This document shows positions 52,932 to 64,000 of a DNA stretch of 64,000 nt, piece after piece (position 1 is the stretch's first letter; each line of letters starts with the position of its first letter). The position numbers were made by a program, and so were the translations under genes. The stretch is from Tribonema minus (lineage: Eukaryota; Sar; Xanthophyceae; Tribonematales; Tribonemataceae): positions 1 through 64,000 of the forward strand of contig JAFCMP010000549.1 of NCBI GenBank assembly GCA_017506865.1. The letters are read 5' to 3'. The notes beneath the pieces were generated by a model. That model was not told where the DNA came from. It did no database searches and was given only the letters and a program-made list of their open reading frames with translations.

Positions 52932-55377
52932 ATGACTGACCGAGCCGGCATGGACGCTGAAGGAGCAAGAGTGTCCGTGCTGGTGACGGGAGGCAGTGGA
53001 TACCTGGGACAGCACACCCTACGACACTTCGGCAGCTTGCCATGGGTTGCCTCTCTGTCGTACACGTATCGAACAGCGCCTCTGGCAGCAAATGCACAAG
53101 TCGTCGGCCATCAAGTCGACTTTAGTACGGCCACAGTTGACGATATCAGAGTGGTCCTTCGAGCAGCGCGGCCTGATGTAGTGATACACACAGCAGCGTT
53201 GTCAGGGCTCGGTCAATGCGAGAAGGATCCGGAGGCTGCGCTAAGGGTGAACTCGGTGAGTGAATCACGCATTGCAACAGCTTCCTCCGTATCAATTTTC
53301 TTTTTCATTCATGGCTGCTTGCGTGGTAGCTTGCTGTAAGTAATCAGATGGTCACATGTTGTCAGCGGCACCGCCCGACATTCTTGAAGGCACCAGGTGC
53401 GGGTACCATCGAGTTGAGACCCTTCCGAGTAGCATCACAGCTTGCTGTGCACAGAAAGCGCTTTGCAACGCTTCATGCTGGAAAACGAGAATAACTTGTG
53501 TGAACTGCCTGTCACGTAGCAATTGTCTTGTGTCAATTACCCATGAAGCGCCACCCTGTTCTGTGCACCCCATTCATAGTGCAAGCCTGCACCAGCCTGT
53601 CCCCGTCTGCGGCGCACTGCTTGCAGGCAGCAAGTCTGCGTGCATAATCATGATGTCTGGGAGTTGACCTCTTGAACCTGGCGCTTCCAGGTGGTCGTTG
53701 GCTGCAGAAGTCCGCTGTGTGCCTTGCGCAAGCCTAACCCTAGCCATAACCCTCCTTCCTCTGCCTCACCCAGCCAGGCGCGTTGTTAGAGGCGCTGGCG
53801 CTGGAGGCGCCTGATGCACTGGTCGTGTACATCTCAACAGATCAGGTAAGTAGGTATCGTTGCTCACGGAACCTATTACACCCAGAACAGTGGTACGTAT
53901 CTGCCATAGCCACAAAAGCCGACACCGGGTGCTGATTCGGCCCCGGCATGAGCAGGCGATGAAACTTCTCAGAACACATTCCCAATGCTGCTGGCTTCTC
54001 TGCATTCAGCTTGACAACCTGCACTGGCATGGAGTAATCAGCGAGTTGCTGGTTGCGCCATCGATGGCCACTTGTGTTTTCCGCGCTGCCTTGCGGAGCC
54101 TTACTGTCACGTGCAGAAACAGGATGTAAGGCTTCGCCCACTGTTAAGTTGCTGACGCAATGCGCCTCCCTAACAGGTCAGTCTGCTCAATGAGCCCACG
54201 CGCAAGATTCAGCGCCTGAGCCCATCATCAGTGCTTGCGCACGCGCAGGCACCCGAAATGCTGGCAACAAGAGAGACCGAAGGGGGAGCAAGCAGAGCCA
54301 TCACCTGAAGTTGGTGACTTGAAGTTCATTGGCGCAGGCCAACAACACGAGATATGCACCTGCAGCAACGCCCAGGCTGGCAGCCATTAATAGATATATC
54401 TCCCTTTGTTTTGTGTGTTGCGCCCAGGTCTACGGCCAGCACGCGCGCGAACTCACCGCCCTTCGCCAACGCGCACGCGTGCGCACCAATTCAGATTGAG
54501 TGCTTGCATGTCGTTGCATTGCGCCCAGGTGTACGGCCAGCACGCGCGCGCGAATTCGCCGCCCTTCACCGAGGCGCACGCGCGCGCGCCGCTCAACGCC
54601 TACGGCGCCACCAAGCTCGCGTTTGAGACGGCGCTCGAGGAGCACGCGACCGCGTGCGCGCCGCGCTTCCGCTACGTGACGCTCCGCTCCAGCAACATCA
54701 TCGGCGCGCGTGCGCCGTACACGCGCGCCGGCAAGTTCCTGCAGTGGCTGCAGGGCGCGCTGTGCGCCGCGTCCGCCGCCGCCGCAGCTGCCGATGGCGA
54801 CGGCGGCTGCGGAGGCGGCAGCGGCGGAGACGGCGGCAGCGGCGAAGGCGGAGGCGGCGGTGGTGGCAGCGGCGGCGGCAGCGGCGGCGGCAGTGGCGGC
54901 GGCGGCAGCAGCGACAGCGGCAGTGGCGGCAGCGGCAGCGGCGGTGGCAGCAGCGGCGGTGGCGGCGGCGGCGGCAGCGGCGGCGCCAACGAGCTGGCGC
55001 TCTTCAGCGACGAGCTGCGCAACTTTATCGACGTGGACGACATCGCGCGCGTGCTCGCGACGCTCGCCGCCGCCGCCGCCGCGCCGCCGCCGCCGCCGCT
55101 GCCGCTGAACCGCGCGTACAACATGGGCGGCGCGGCCGCGCTCAGCCGCGCGCAGCTCGGCGCGCTGTGCGCGGCAGCGCTCGGCGCGGCGGCGGCGCGC
55201 GCTCGCATCGTTGCCGCGCCGCGCGGCGCCGCCATGCCGCACCCCTCGCCGCTCGACCTGAGCATGGACAGCGGAGCGCTGTGGGGCGCGCTGAAGGCGG
55301 CGCCGGCGGCGGCGGCGGACGCGGTGCGGCGCGGCGTCGCGGCGCCGCTGCCGCAGGAGGGGGGCGCGCGGCCGTAG
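52932..55377 (+). CDS. RmlD/MAT2B-like NAD(P)-binding protein (extended SDR)
   Basis: Exons: 52932-53255, 53774-53845 and 54529-55377. They total 1245 nt, 414 aa plus stop. The N-terminus carries a Rossmann signature (VLVTGGSGYLGQHTLRHF), then RPDVVIHTAAL, VVYISTDQ, the catalytic-type NAYGATK (YxxxK), RYVTLRSSNIIGAR, ELRNFIDVDDIARVL and RAYNMGG. This order fits dTDP-4-dehydrorhamnose reductase-like extended short-chain dehydrogenases, which include the regulatory beta subunit of methionine adenosyltransferase; I cannot choose between them. A Gly/Ser-rich stretch of roughly 70 residues (54780-54990) is inserted before ELRNFIDVDD and looks like an expanded GGC repeat. It follows TSR3 on the same strand with 247 bp between. 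Confidence 0.85.
54425..54500 (+). repeat. decoy copy of exon 3 start of the RmlD-like gene
   Basis: GCGCCCAG|GTCTACGGCCAGCACGCG at 54428 duplicates the used junction at 54529, 101 bp upstream. The copied coding extends about 70 nt. Confidence 0.93.
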
Positions 55378-58300
55378 CGGCGGGCGGGGGGGCGGGGTAC
55401 CGGCGCTGCGTACCGCGGCGGCAGTGGCGGCGGCAGCGAGGGTGCTGGTGGTGTCATGCGGTGCCTCGCAGCTTGGACGCAGGCGGCAGAGTGCATGCAA
55501 GAGGTTAGGGTTAGGGTTAGGGCCAGTGCTGCTGCGCGCCGGCCGCCCTGTGGGCGCTGGCGCAGCGGCAGCAGCAGCAGCAGCAGCGCCGCACGGCGCC
55601 GGCGGCGTACGGCAGCGCGCGTACGCTGTGCCGCATTTCTCGGCCTCAGGTGATGGCGCCTGCAGCGTAGACCGCTAATATGGCAGAGCAGGCTCTTTTT
55701 CGCCCGCCACACCATCAGCATCCGTCGTACAACGTGCAGTGGCGGAATTGATGACGGTGGTGCAGCTGCCATGGCTGGCCATGACAGCAATGTCACAGCG
55801 GTGGCAGCGCTCGCAATCTGTCACTGTTGTTGTCACCCAGGGGGTAGAGCGGGAGGGGGTTGCTGTACAGACGTGGCGGTGCGAGGGTGGCAGCAGAGGC
55901 CGTGCTGGACTGACTTCAAGTTGAAGTAGGAGCAGCCTCCCAGCAGCGGCAGCAGCAGCGCCGCTGGCCGCTGCTGAAGTTACCGTCGTTGGCACACCAG
56001 GTGAAGGCTGCAGCGCAACAGACACAGCCGCAACAGCTGTGCTGCTGGCGCACGGTGACTGCCATGGTGGCCATTGTCACGCTCGATCGTAGCCTAACCC
56101 TAACCCAAAGTGTCCAGCACACTACTGGCGCGATTGAGGCGCCCGAACACGCGCTCGCTGTGAAGTTATGAGGCGGCATAGACGGAAGAGCACGCTCGCG
56201 CGTGTTTGTGGGTGCCATTTAAGGCTATTAGCGCATCTGGCCGGCTCGGGGTTGTTTTCGAATTTATTGAAATACATGAGGTCAGATCAGGCGTCGACCC
56301 AGGCGGCAGCTCAACGCCATGCTCATATATGTGCATGGCAGCGTCATGTCAATGGCAGGTGATGGCTGCACTAGCACTGTGTCATGATTGATCTGACACT
56401 GCGCTGTGTTTGTGGCCAGGTCTGGCGCTGAATACTGAATGCGGGCGACAGCGGACAGTGTGTACACGCACCGCTGTCATGCATCCTATTTCAAAAGCTG
56501 CATGCTAGCCGCGCGGAGGCAAATGCAAACAAAATGCATGGCTCAACTACTCTGCTGGCACCTCACCTTGTGTACGTCGCGCGCTTGCTGCACTGTTGTT
56601 TTGTGGCACAATAGCGGGCAAGGACTGAGGTACAGCGCTGCATGCATGGGCCCTGAGGCGCGCAATTATACTGCACTGATTTGCTACATCTTGGCCTGCA
56701 GAACTGTCGCCGTCAGCGACGCTCACTGCCACTAGCAAACTCATGTGACGCTCACCGCCACTAGCAAACTCATGTGTGTGGCGCTTCGAGGGTCATGGCA
56801 TCCACAATGAACTCACCCGTGTACTGGTGCGCAATGCTTGCCCGTATGCTATGCTAAGGGGACAAAACAGATTGAACGGCCATTCGAAATTGAATGCAAG
56901 GCGCCTGTGCATGCTGTGAAACGGCTGATACCTTGCACTCATGGCGGGGCAGCGAGGCTGCGTCTCACCTGGTTTTTCAACGTAGGATCCCTGGTTTGCA
57001 GTGGTGCTCTCCCTAAAACACCACACACAGCCCTGATCGCACATGAAATGCATTGTCTGGACAATTGAGCTGCTGCCAATGGCTGGCATTTGCTGACCAG
57101 AGGACTGACCATGATGCAAAGCAGATTGCGTACCAGGTGTTGCCACAAGCGAGCAATTGCCGGCAAGCAGAGCAACGATGACACAGGACACACGACAGAC
57201 TTTCGTGGCAAACTGTTGTATTTCAGAAGTGCTGACACACTCGTACAGTCGTTTGCTGCACATTCCGGAAACCGTGAAGCAATAGGAAAGGGAGTCTCGC
57301 CACTTTGGGCAAGCGAGGGGGGAAGCATGCGGACCTGCTGCTGCCTGAGAACGGGGAGTGCATGTATGTTCCCGCACAACGAGGGGGATCAAGAAACATC
57401 CGCATGCGGGTGCGGGGAGGAGCCCCGTGCGCCATGTATAATAGTCACGCATGGAACAACAACGTCGTGTGGGGGGCGTTTGTACAGTCTTCACAGGCTT
57501 CGGGGCCAGAAGGAGCTGCCTCCGCTGATGATGTGCTGGAAGTCACTGCTTGGCGCCCTTAGAATTTCTGGAATAACTTTGCCAGACACCTCTGGCGCCG
57601 CTGTCTGTGCCGTTCGTCGTCTGCCTCCGAGCCCTCCCGTCAGCCTCACCACCACCCTGAACATCGCTCCCCGCTCCGGCCTGGAAGTCCGACGGCCTGT
57701 TGCGCACCTGTAGACCACGGCGTCGTCGGATCGGAGGAAAGCGGGACGCTCACTCAGCTCTGGCTCCTGCCCTGCGAGATGACTGCTGATTTGCATCGTC
57801 CGAATGTTTTTCTCTTGCTGTTCTTGCCTCCGCTTCTGTCAAGTGGTTGTGTGTGTGTGCGGTGGTGTTCTGGACTCTCTCCTCTCTCCGTTTGCTAGAG
57901 CACGCTGACATTGTGTAGCCTCTACGCTACTACATAGGACGGCCATCATCGTGTCGCAGCCAAGCGGCTCTGGGTCACAGTGCTCTCGCACCAAGCGGCT
58001 CTGGGGTCACAAATCTTTCGTTTTGACAGTTTCTTTCTAATGGCTTTCTGGCTCAACCGCCTGTCGAAGGCTGATCTGGTTTTCTATGACATCGGCACTT
58101 CAAGCAGAATCAACTGCACACACATACTAGCCGGTAGGGTGATCCATGCAGCGCACGTAGGTCACCGCAATACAGAACACTGCAAGCAAGCGAACAGCAA
58201 TTGCTGAGACAGGCACCGGAACGCTGCGGCGCAACGGCAGCCCCCGCACATCGTGTTTCTAGTGTTTTCTAGAAAACGAACCTTGAACGCATTTGAATTT

Positions 58301-59946
58301 GTCAACAGCAACATGTGAGCCGGGTCGTGGCACTGTGTAATCAGCCGCTTGCAGCACTGTCACTCTCCTCTACATCGATGTACCCCGGGGGGACATAGTT
58401 TCTTCTGTTCGCCGCTGCTTGTGCACGCACTCTGCGGAAACAGGTCCATACCAGTTCTATGTTTGAGTGTCAGCAGGTCAGCATGCACGTTGATTCTGAG
58501 TGCTTTGTCCACAGGCTTGAGGTATCAATAATTTGGAGACCCTCAACAGCGAAACAGCCTGCTGGTGGTGTTCAGATACTCCTTAGCACTCAATGCTGGA
58601 TGATGCGGAGGTGCCACCTCCTCAGGGGTGGTGGTCCTGCTTCTGAGAGCTGAGAGACCATGAGCTGATGCCCAGTTGAGGGTAGCCATCTGACTCAGAT
58701 CAGAGTTCATTCATGAACATGATTCACAGTCAAAACTTAACCGGGCATGTGTCATATATGGTCAATCTAATGCCATGTGAACTACCTATATGGTTGCTTC
58801 TGCGCCGTTCTTGCCGACAATACTCAACATACGGAAAGACTGGGGTTGGCAAGGGGCATGCTGAACCCTGCGGCTCCTGACAGAAACAACATGTGCTTGA
58901 CTTTAAATTGAAGTTTTAAGTTCAAAGTACCATGCAGAGGAGTCGCACGTGTGCTATGAAATCAGTATTATTCAAAAATCACAGTGAGCCCCAAGAAGCC
59001 GTGAATCGGAAGTTGCCGAGATTTTACTCATGCCGATCACGTTCCAGTTAAGTGGCACTCGTCATGCTCGTTTTAGAGCTCGAAAAATCCATCAGCTTGC
59101 GCATCACAGGCACCAGGCAAGCAGCATGGTGCAACACCGATTGCAGGTGCCTGACCTGCTGCCGTGCTTTGCAAGATCGCAGATGGGGTGCCATGATTAA
59201 CTTGAGGTGGTGCAGGTACGAATAGCAACCTACCCCACAACACATGCAGGCATCGCATGTGGGGGTAGGCATGCATGTCATTATCGCAGTCATAAGTGAC
59301 TGATACCACTGCGTAGTAGCTGCACATGGTGATGCTGGTGAATGAGGACCGATGTCGGTGCCAGGGAGGGGTCCACCGCGCACGAGAGCATCCTCTAATG
59401 CTTGCATTGCAGCACATCGCCCCCCTACACAGGCATGGACAAACAAGACAGCAAAGAGACGACGCGCTGTGCGCGCATCACGGTCGGCAGCAGGGACACC
59501 AGTTGTGCATTCATCAACATCACGTGCGGGCAGCGCTAGCGCGGCAGAGCGCGCGCTGCGCCGCGGCCTGATCCGAAAGAGGGCCAACGGGGAGAAACCC
59601 AAACCCACAGGCGCCCGCGGCTTCCGGGGGCGGCCTTTGGTCGTGTAGATGAGAGAACAGATGATAAAGAGACGAAATAGTGGGGCCAGCGCCGCAGCAG
59701 CGCACGTGTGCACTGCCGCGGCGCCGCCCCGCCTGTTGTGATTGCGGCGCGGCGGCGTCATGGCAGGAGGGTACCGGGGCACTGTCGATCCCTGCGGGCG
59801 GCGCGTGTGTGTCTGTGTGCTCGAAGGGGGGGGGGGGGGTGTGGGTACGCACAGGTGCGTGTAGGTGCAGGGTGGCAGGGGCGGGGCGGGGGTGTGGAGG
59901 GCGGGGGTGGGGGGGGGGGGGTGTTGGGGGGGGAGGGGGGGGTAAA
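55378..59946. other. long stretch with no recognised gene
   Basis: I could not build an exon chain on either strand. It contains short TTAGGG tracts (about 55505-55523), a CCCTAA tract near 56095, TTCAAGTTGAAGTA near 55916, TTGAAGTTTTAAGTTCAA near 58909, and a G-rich run with many homopolymers at 59826-59942. Open frames here look like chance frames in GC-rich DNA. Confidence 0.45.
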
Positions 59947-61805
59947 CTAGCATGTGTTGACCTTGCGTCGTGCGGAGCGCACCAAGTCGCGCTCCTTCTG
60001 CGTGAGCCCCCAAACCGGCTCCGACTGAATCTCCAGACGGTTCAGGAGCTGCACGCATGGCGGGAGGAGCACACGTTGAGTGTCACCAGGCCTGTGTGAA
60101 AAAGACCAGCTGCTTTTGTGCATGCGCTGATGTGGAAAACTGATGGTTGTGCTCGGTGCATGCTTGTTGTGCCAGCAGAGCGCAGTCGTGCAGGTGGAGC
60201 AGACCTTGACCGTGAAGTCGGACCACAGACACGTAGTGCGGCTGCACCTACTGTACACAAACAAATGCATAAAGAAATGCAGATGATGACAACCCCAACT
60301 CTTGTGGTCACGACGGTTGCTTTCTCTCGAAAGTAAGAAAATCAAGCCAGGAACAGTATGTGACGTGAGCAAATGCCTGCCGCCCCTGCGCGTGCCTCTG
60401 AGTCACAGCTGCACTTGTGACATGGCTGCCAAGCCCTGTTGACTCGAATCAAATGACAACTCGCAATCTACAGCAACATCTTTGCAACAACACAGACTGC
60501 AGAGCACTGACGCGTGGCGCACCTCCATCATGGCGGGCGAAGACAGCGTCTTCTTCAGGTTGCCCTTGATCTCTATCGTCCGCGCGTTGAGCGAGTTGGC
60601 CTTGGCGAGCTCCGACTCCATGCCCATCACGTCCTCCATGACCGCCTTCAGCCGCTCAATGTCCTCCTGGCTCGCCACCGCCTCCGGGCGGTGGTGCAGG
60701 CTGCGGCGCGCACATGAAAACGCGCAGAGAAACGGTGAGAACTTTGCTGACAAGGGTGTGGCTATTTGTGGAAGTGGTGATTGCCAGCGAGTTAGCGAAT
60801 GCCCTCCTGACTCGCCACCGCCTCCGAAAGTGGTGCAGGCTGCGGCACGCATGAAAACGCGTGCACAGATGGTGAGAACTTCACTGAATATTGATGGGTT
60901 GAGTGAAGTGATGGTTGTCAACGAGTTGGCGGTGCAAGATGCTGTCGCTGCTGCTGCGATTTTCTCTGCACCTCATTGACAGGATTCGCTGGCACAGTCC
61001 GCAATGATTTTCAATGCATGAGAGCAACTGCGAAACTGGCAATATCCTTTGAAGTACACGAAGTTCTAGAGCGAGTTAATAGTGCAACCACAGCTACCTA
61101 GGTGTACAGACATTGCACAATGCGTTGTTGGAAGCCTGTAAGGCAAGGCCAACATTTGAAGTGACAATCAAGCTGAACCGGCCGGAAATTGGCTGTTGTG
61201 AGCACATGGCGCTAACAAATGTTAACAAATGTGGGCACATCCATGGGAGTCCCAGAGGTGCTTCTTAATCACGTCCGTTGCTATGGCCCACATTAACAGC
61301 AGGTTCGAGGACTTCGAGACTGAGCACAGGCCAAAGATTTTCTGTATACACAGAACCAAGACAGGCATGTCGGTTTGAGTCATGGATGTAGCAATGTCCA
61401 CTTCGCATGAAACTGTGGTGCAGTCAAGTTGCTGTTTTCTCCAGCTCTGCGACTCACTTGGGGGCGGCCTTGGAGCGAGCGCCTGACGACACGAGCAAGT
61501 GACAAACGACACAACCAGCATCAGGGTAAGACTTCCAGCTTGCTTTGCTTTTGAGGTGGTGCACCACCGCCACTGCGAGTGACGTGCATATGAGAATCAA
61601 GCAAAAGCACATGCAGAGCAATCAGCTGCACGCCAGAGAGTGGCGAGGACGTACCTCCGCTGCCGTAGAAACCACCCTGAGTTCCCTCCTGGCCGCCGGA
61701 ATATGTTACATTGTCGCCAGAGTACGAGCTCAGGGTGCGCCACTGGCAAGTTGCACTTCTCCTGAAAGCTGTGCTAGCAGCATAGGCGGCCCTGCGAGCG
61801 AGCAT
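59947..61805 (-). CDS. unrecognised 151-aa protein, coiled-coil-like middle, possible mitochondrial presequence
   Basis: Exons: 61805-61655, 61482-61458 (25 nt), 60700-60523 and 60048-59947. They total 456 nt, 151 aa plus stop; phases 1, 2 and 0 fit exactly. The N-terminus (MLARRAAYAASTAFRRSA) is Arg/Ala/Ser-rich without acids, like a mitochondrial presequence. Next comes YSGGQEGTQGGFYGSGGARS (Gly-rich). A charged helical region follows (SQEDIERLKAVMEDVMGMES, then ELAKANSLNARTIEIKGNLK). The C-terminal part is LLNRLEIQSEPVWGLTQKER and RDLVRSARRKVNTC. I do not recognise the family; the Gly-rich-then-helical layout recalls small mitochondrial regulators such as the ATPase inhibitor, but no diagnostic motif supports that. 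Confidence 0.75.
60805..60850 (-). repeat. decoy copy of exon 3 start of the 151-aa protein gene
   Basis: GCCGCAG|CCTGCACCAC at 60839 duplicates the used acceptor at 60700, 139 bp upstream on the minus strand. The copied coding covers GGCGGTGGCGAGTCAGGAGG. Confidence 0.9.
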
Positions 61806-62114
61806 AGTGACTAACTCGGCGCCGCTCGAGAACAGCAGTCACTCGTTCGCTCGCACTCAGGAGCTTCAGGGCAGCGCAGGGCAGCTATATCTCTGGGCAG
61901 ATGAGTTGCACCAAGGTAGGTATGTATCCAGGGGTAACCGAAAGAAACTGAAGTGGGTGGTGTGGTGGGTGGGTGGGTGTGTTTATGGTGTTGTTGGTTA
62001 CATACAGTACAGGCACGAGAATGAGTATGCAAAGGGGATTTGTATCGCGGGGTCATGACACAAGCCGCTCAAGATCCATGAGAAGTGCAACAGGCAGGCA
62101 GAAGAATCGATTGC

Positions 62115-62147
62115 CTGAGCACTGCCCCCCCCCCCCCCCCCCCCCCC
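62115..62147. repeat. C-homopolymer
   Basis: About 21 consecutive C between the 151-aa protein gene and the thioredoxin gene. Similar runs lie near 3640, 3790, 4218, 23797, 33397, 37520, 52218 and 63252. Confidence 0.9.
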
Positions 62148-62262
62148 AAGACTTCAAGGCGTGTTCCTCGCGTGTTCCTCAGGCGAGCGTAATATAGGGC
62201 GCAAAGCACTCTGAGACCGGCTGTGGTATGAGACATGTCTATGTACATGGTGCGTCCCTCTG

Positions 62263-64000
62263 TCATTCAGCCTTGGTGGGTTTTGCTGCAGCATTGATTG
62301 CTGGCGCGCCGCAGTGCTCTTTCACCAGCTGCTCCAGTTGCTGAGGCTTGGCCCCTACCATCTTTGCGATGCGCTTGCCGTCACGGAAAACCTGTGCCAG
62401 GAGGTGCAGCAAACAGAGGCAGTGTCGTCGTCAGGCATTGTGTACAACGTCATGCACCGGATGCCTTGAAGGCCAGCGCTTTCTTTTGCAAACAGTCAAG
62501 TCCTACATTTCAAGTCTTCAGCCCTGCTTCTGCTCTGGTGCATGCGCTGCAATACGGGGTGCTGTGCTGCTGAAGGATGACGCAGCGCGCGCTACACTGC
62601 CATGTCCTTCACTTGGTCGCGGGCACAAAGCAGCCTGTGAGAATTGCAAACTGCACTGCACGACAGTGCCGGGCGCCGGCAAGGGCATGTACCAGATGAT
62701 GAGCGGATTTGCACCACGCGCGCACTGCAACAGCCTGCACAAGTGCGAGCATGTTCACAACTGGTCGTGGTACACGGCCCAAGTACTCAACTGACAGCTA
62801 CTCGTGGTGCACTACTCCAGTACTCACGCGCTGCGACCGCCAAAAGCATGGTGCACTTGTGAACAAACGAAACTTCGTTCCAGTCATCATCATCATCATT
62901 CGCCCCCCCCCATTTGCTTCGCCAGCACCCAACAAAAACGCCATGGCGCCCGACACCAGTGCGCAGCGCTCAACACTACGCTCATCACCAACTTACGTGA
63001 AACTGCGGCACCGCCGCTACGTCGCACTCGTCCGCCACCGCCGCCGCTGCGTCTATGTCGACCTTGACGAATGCCGCGCCGGGTCCGCTGTGAGCGCGCG
63101 CGAGACCCGCAAACACGGGCGCCACGCGCTTGCATGGACCGCACCACGTGGCCGTAAACTGCACGACCAGGGTCCCTGGGGCGCTGCGCGGCAGTTGAAG
63201 TGCAATAAGCAAGTGCAAACGAGCAGCAGGAGCGGCGCGTGAGAAGGAGGAGGGGGGGGGGGGGGGGAGTGCTCTTCAAGGTGCCGGTGGTTGTGAGTAA
63301 GTAAATGCGATTAAAATTCAAAATTGCTCGTCACACGAGGATGTGCTATCGCGGAATTTCAACTTGGACGTGAACCAAGTCGATTGTTCTTATCGTTTGA
63401 AGCGCGACACCGGGCGCGGTGAGAGCACTTGTGCTCATGTTGAGTGTCATCTATGTACGCGACTACTGCTCTCCACACGCTTCTGGTACAAAGTCTTGCA
63501 GAACAACGCTGCAGGTGCTGTCGATACAGGCAAGGCTCCAAACGCCAACAGATGGCAACTTCTGGCCTGCAGCAAGCTGCACCAGCCATCCATCTGCTCA
63601 GCGTTGGTGAGATCCATCACAACAAAGTAGTCGTGTGACCCGCTTGCCAACTTCAATGATCCCTGTTCAACATGACCGGGAATCGTGATTTCACTGGAGC
63701 ACTTGCGCCTGCTTGCATGCTCACTTGTTTGGTTGTGCCTAGCTGCCATTCATTTTCAGGTGCCAGTGGCAATGAACACCGCGCCTACTTTAAGGTCGTG
63801 ATCATTCATACGCGCAGCGCTGCACAAATTCATTCGCCAAATGTATACACATATATGCATCTACATACCTGCGTAGCTCCTCCCACTGCTCCTCCGATTT
63901 CACAACCACAATGGGACTGTCGGCTGGCTCCTCCTCTGGCACCGGCACCGGCAGCGGCGGAAGAATTTTTCCCAAGCGCGTCTTCAGCAGCAAGTTGTAC
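62263..64000 (-). CDS. thioredoxin-domain protein, N-terminus beyond right edge
   Basis: Exons: from the window edge to 63869, 63183-62997 and 62391-62263. Phases (2, then 0) join SPIVVVKSEEQWEELR to SAPGTLVVQFTATWCGPCKR and on to DVAAVPQFH|VFRDGKRIAK. The CGPC active site within a WCGPC motif and the cis-proline (VPQF) are present, so it should be a redox-active dithiol reductase. The fold is complete from 63930 to the stop. Upstream residues (LLLKTRLGKILPPLPVPVPE) are an extra N-terminal segment continuing off the window, so the full protein is larger than a minimal thioredoxin. The C-terminal tail is Ala/Lys-rich. Compartment cannot be told without the start. Confidence 0.9.

Noticed and set aside
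54430..55796. Long minus-strand open frames opposite the RmlD-like gene
   Set aside because: They are shadows of GGC/GCC-rich codons in a gene with clear Rossmann motifs on the plus strand.
56793..57713. Overlapping open frames on both strands
   Set aside because: No splice-consistent chain, no family motif, and composition unlike the confirmed exons.
59048..60058. Minus-strand open frame of about 336 codons
   Set aside because: Pro/Arg/Ala-rich translation through homopolymers. Only its last part coincides with a real exon (59947-60048), in another frame.

Overview
The window is nuclear DNA from a GC-rich, intron-dense unicellular eukaryote, most likely an alga. Reasons: every gene is split by GT-AG introns; many interstitial TTAGGG/CCCTAA telomere-type tracts occur; long G or C homopolymers and GCC/GGC-rich coding tracts are common; and the gene set (sugar/H+ symporters, 5-methylthioribose kinase, TSR3) is eukaryotic. 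I cannot fix the lineage. A signal-like extension on the methylthioribose kinase would suit an alga with a complex plastid (for example a haptophyte), but that is inference. No prokaryotic operon, CRISPR array, rRNA or convincing tRNA was found.

Layout: (1) 515-8215, minus, a six-exon gene for an Ala/Gly/Ser-rich protein of about 870 aa. (2) 10323-16115 minus and 17473-23767 plus, a head-to-head pair of sugar transporter genes (copies A and B). (3) 26864-30986 minus and 40622-44737 plus, a second head-to-head pair (C and D) forming the arms of a large inverted repeat. A methylthioribose kinase gene (31796-39742, plus) sits in its roughly 9-kb spacer. (4) 46336-52684 plus, TSR3, the 18S rRNA aminocarboxypropyltransferase. 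(5) 52932-55377 plus, an RmlD/MAT2B-like NAD(P)-binding protein. (6) 59947-61805 minus, an unrecognised 151-aa protein with a coiled-coil-like middle. (7) 62263 to the right edge, minus, a thioredoxin-domain protein cut off at its N-terminus. Exon models were built by hand; exon phases add up to open frames for every gene.

The most striking feature is not a gene. Introns of most genes here carry tandem copies of the adjoining exon edge plus its splice site: copied 3' splice site with exon start, or copied exon end with 5' splice site. One intron can hold two to seven copies spaced about 65-175 bp apart. TSR3 intron 3 has a separate array at each end. In methylthioribose kinase a nearly whole exon is duplicated, and use of the upstream copy would add an in-frame stop. 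This looks like continuing intron growth by tandem duplication across splice junctions, leaving arrays of decoy splice sites. A short TTGAAGT/ACTTCAA motif recurs in these introns, often just after the 5' splice site.

Three genes touch S-adenosylmethionine chemistry: TSR3 releases methylthioadenosine, methylthioribose kinase recycles its product, and the RmlD-like protein resembles the regulatory subunit of methionine adenosyltransferase. Gene order in eukaryotes rarely implies shared function, so this is only a remark.
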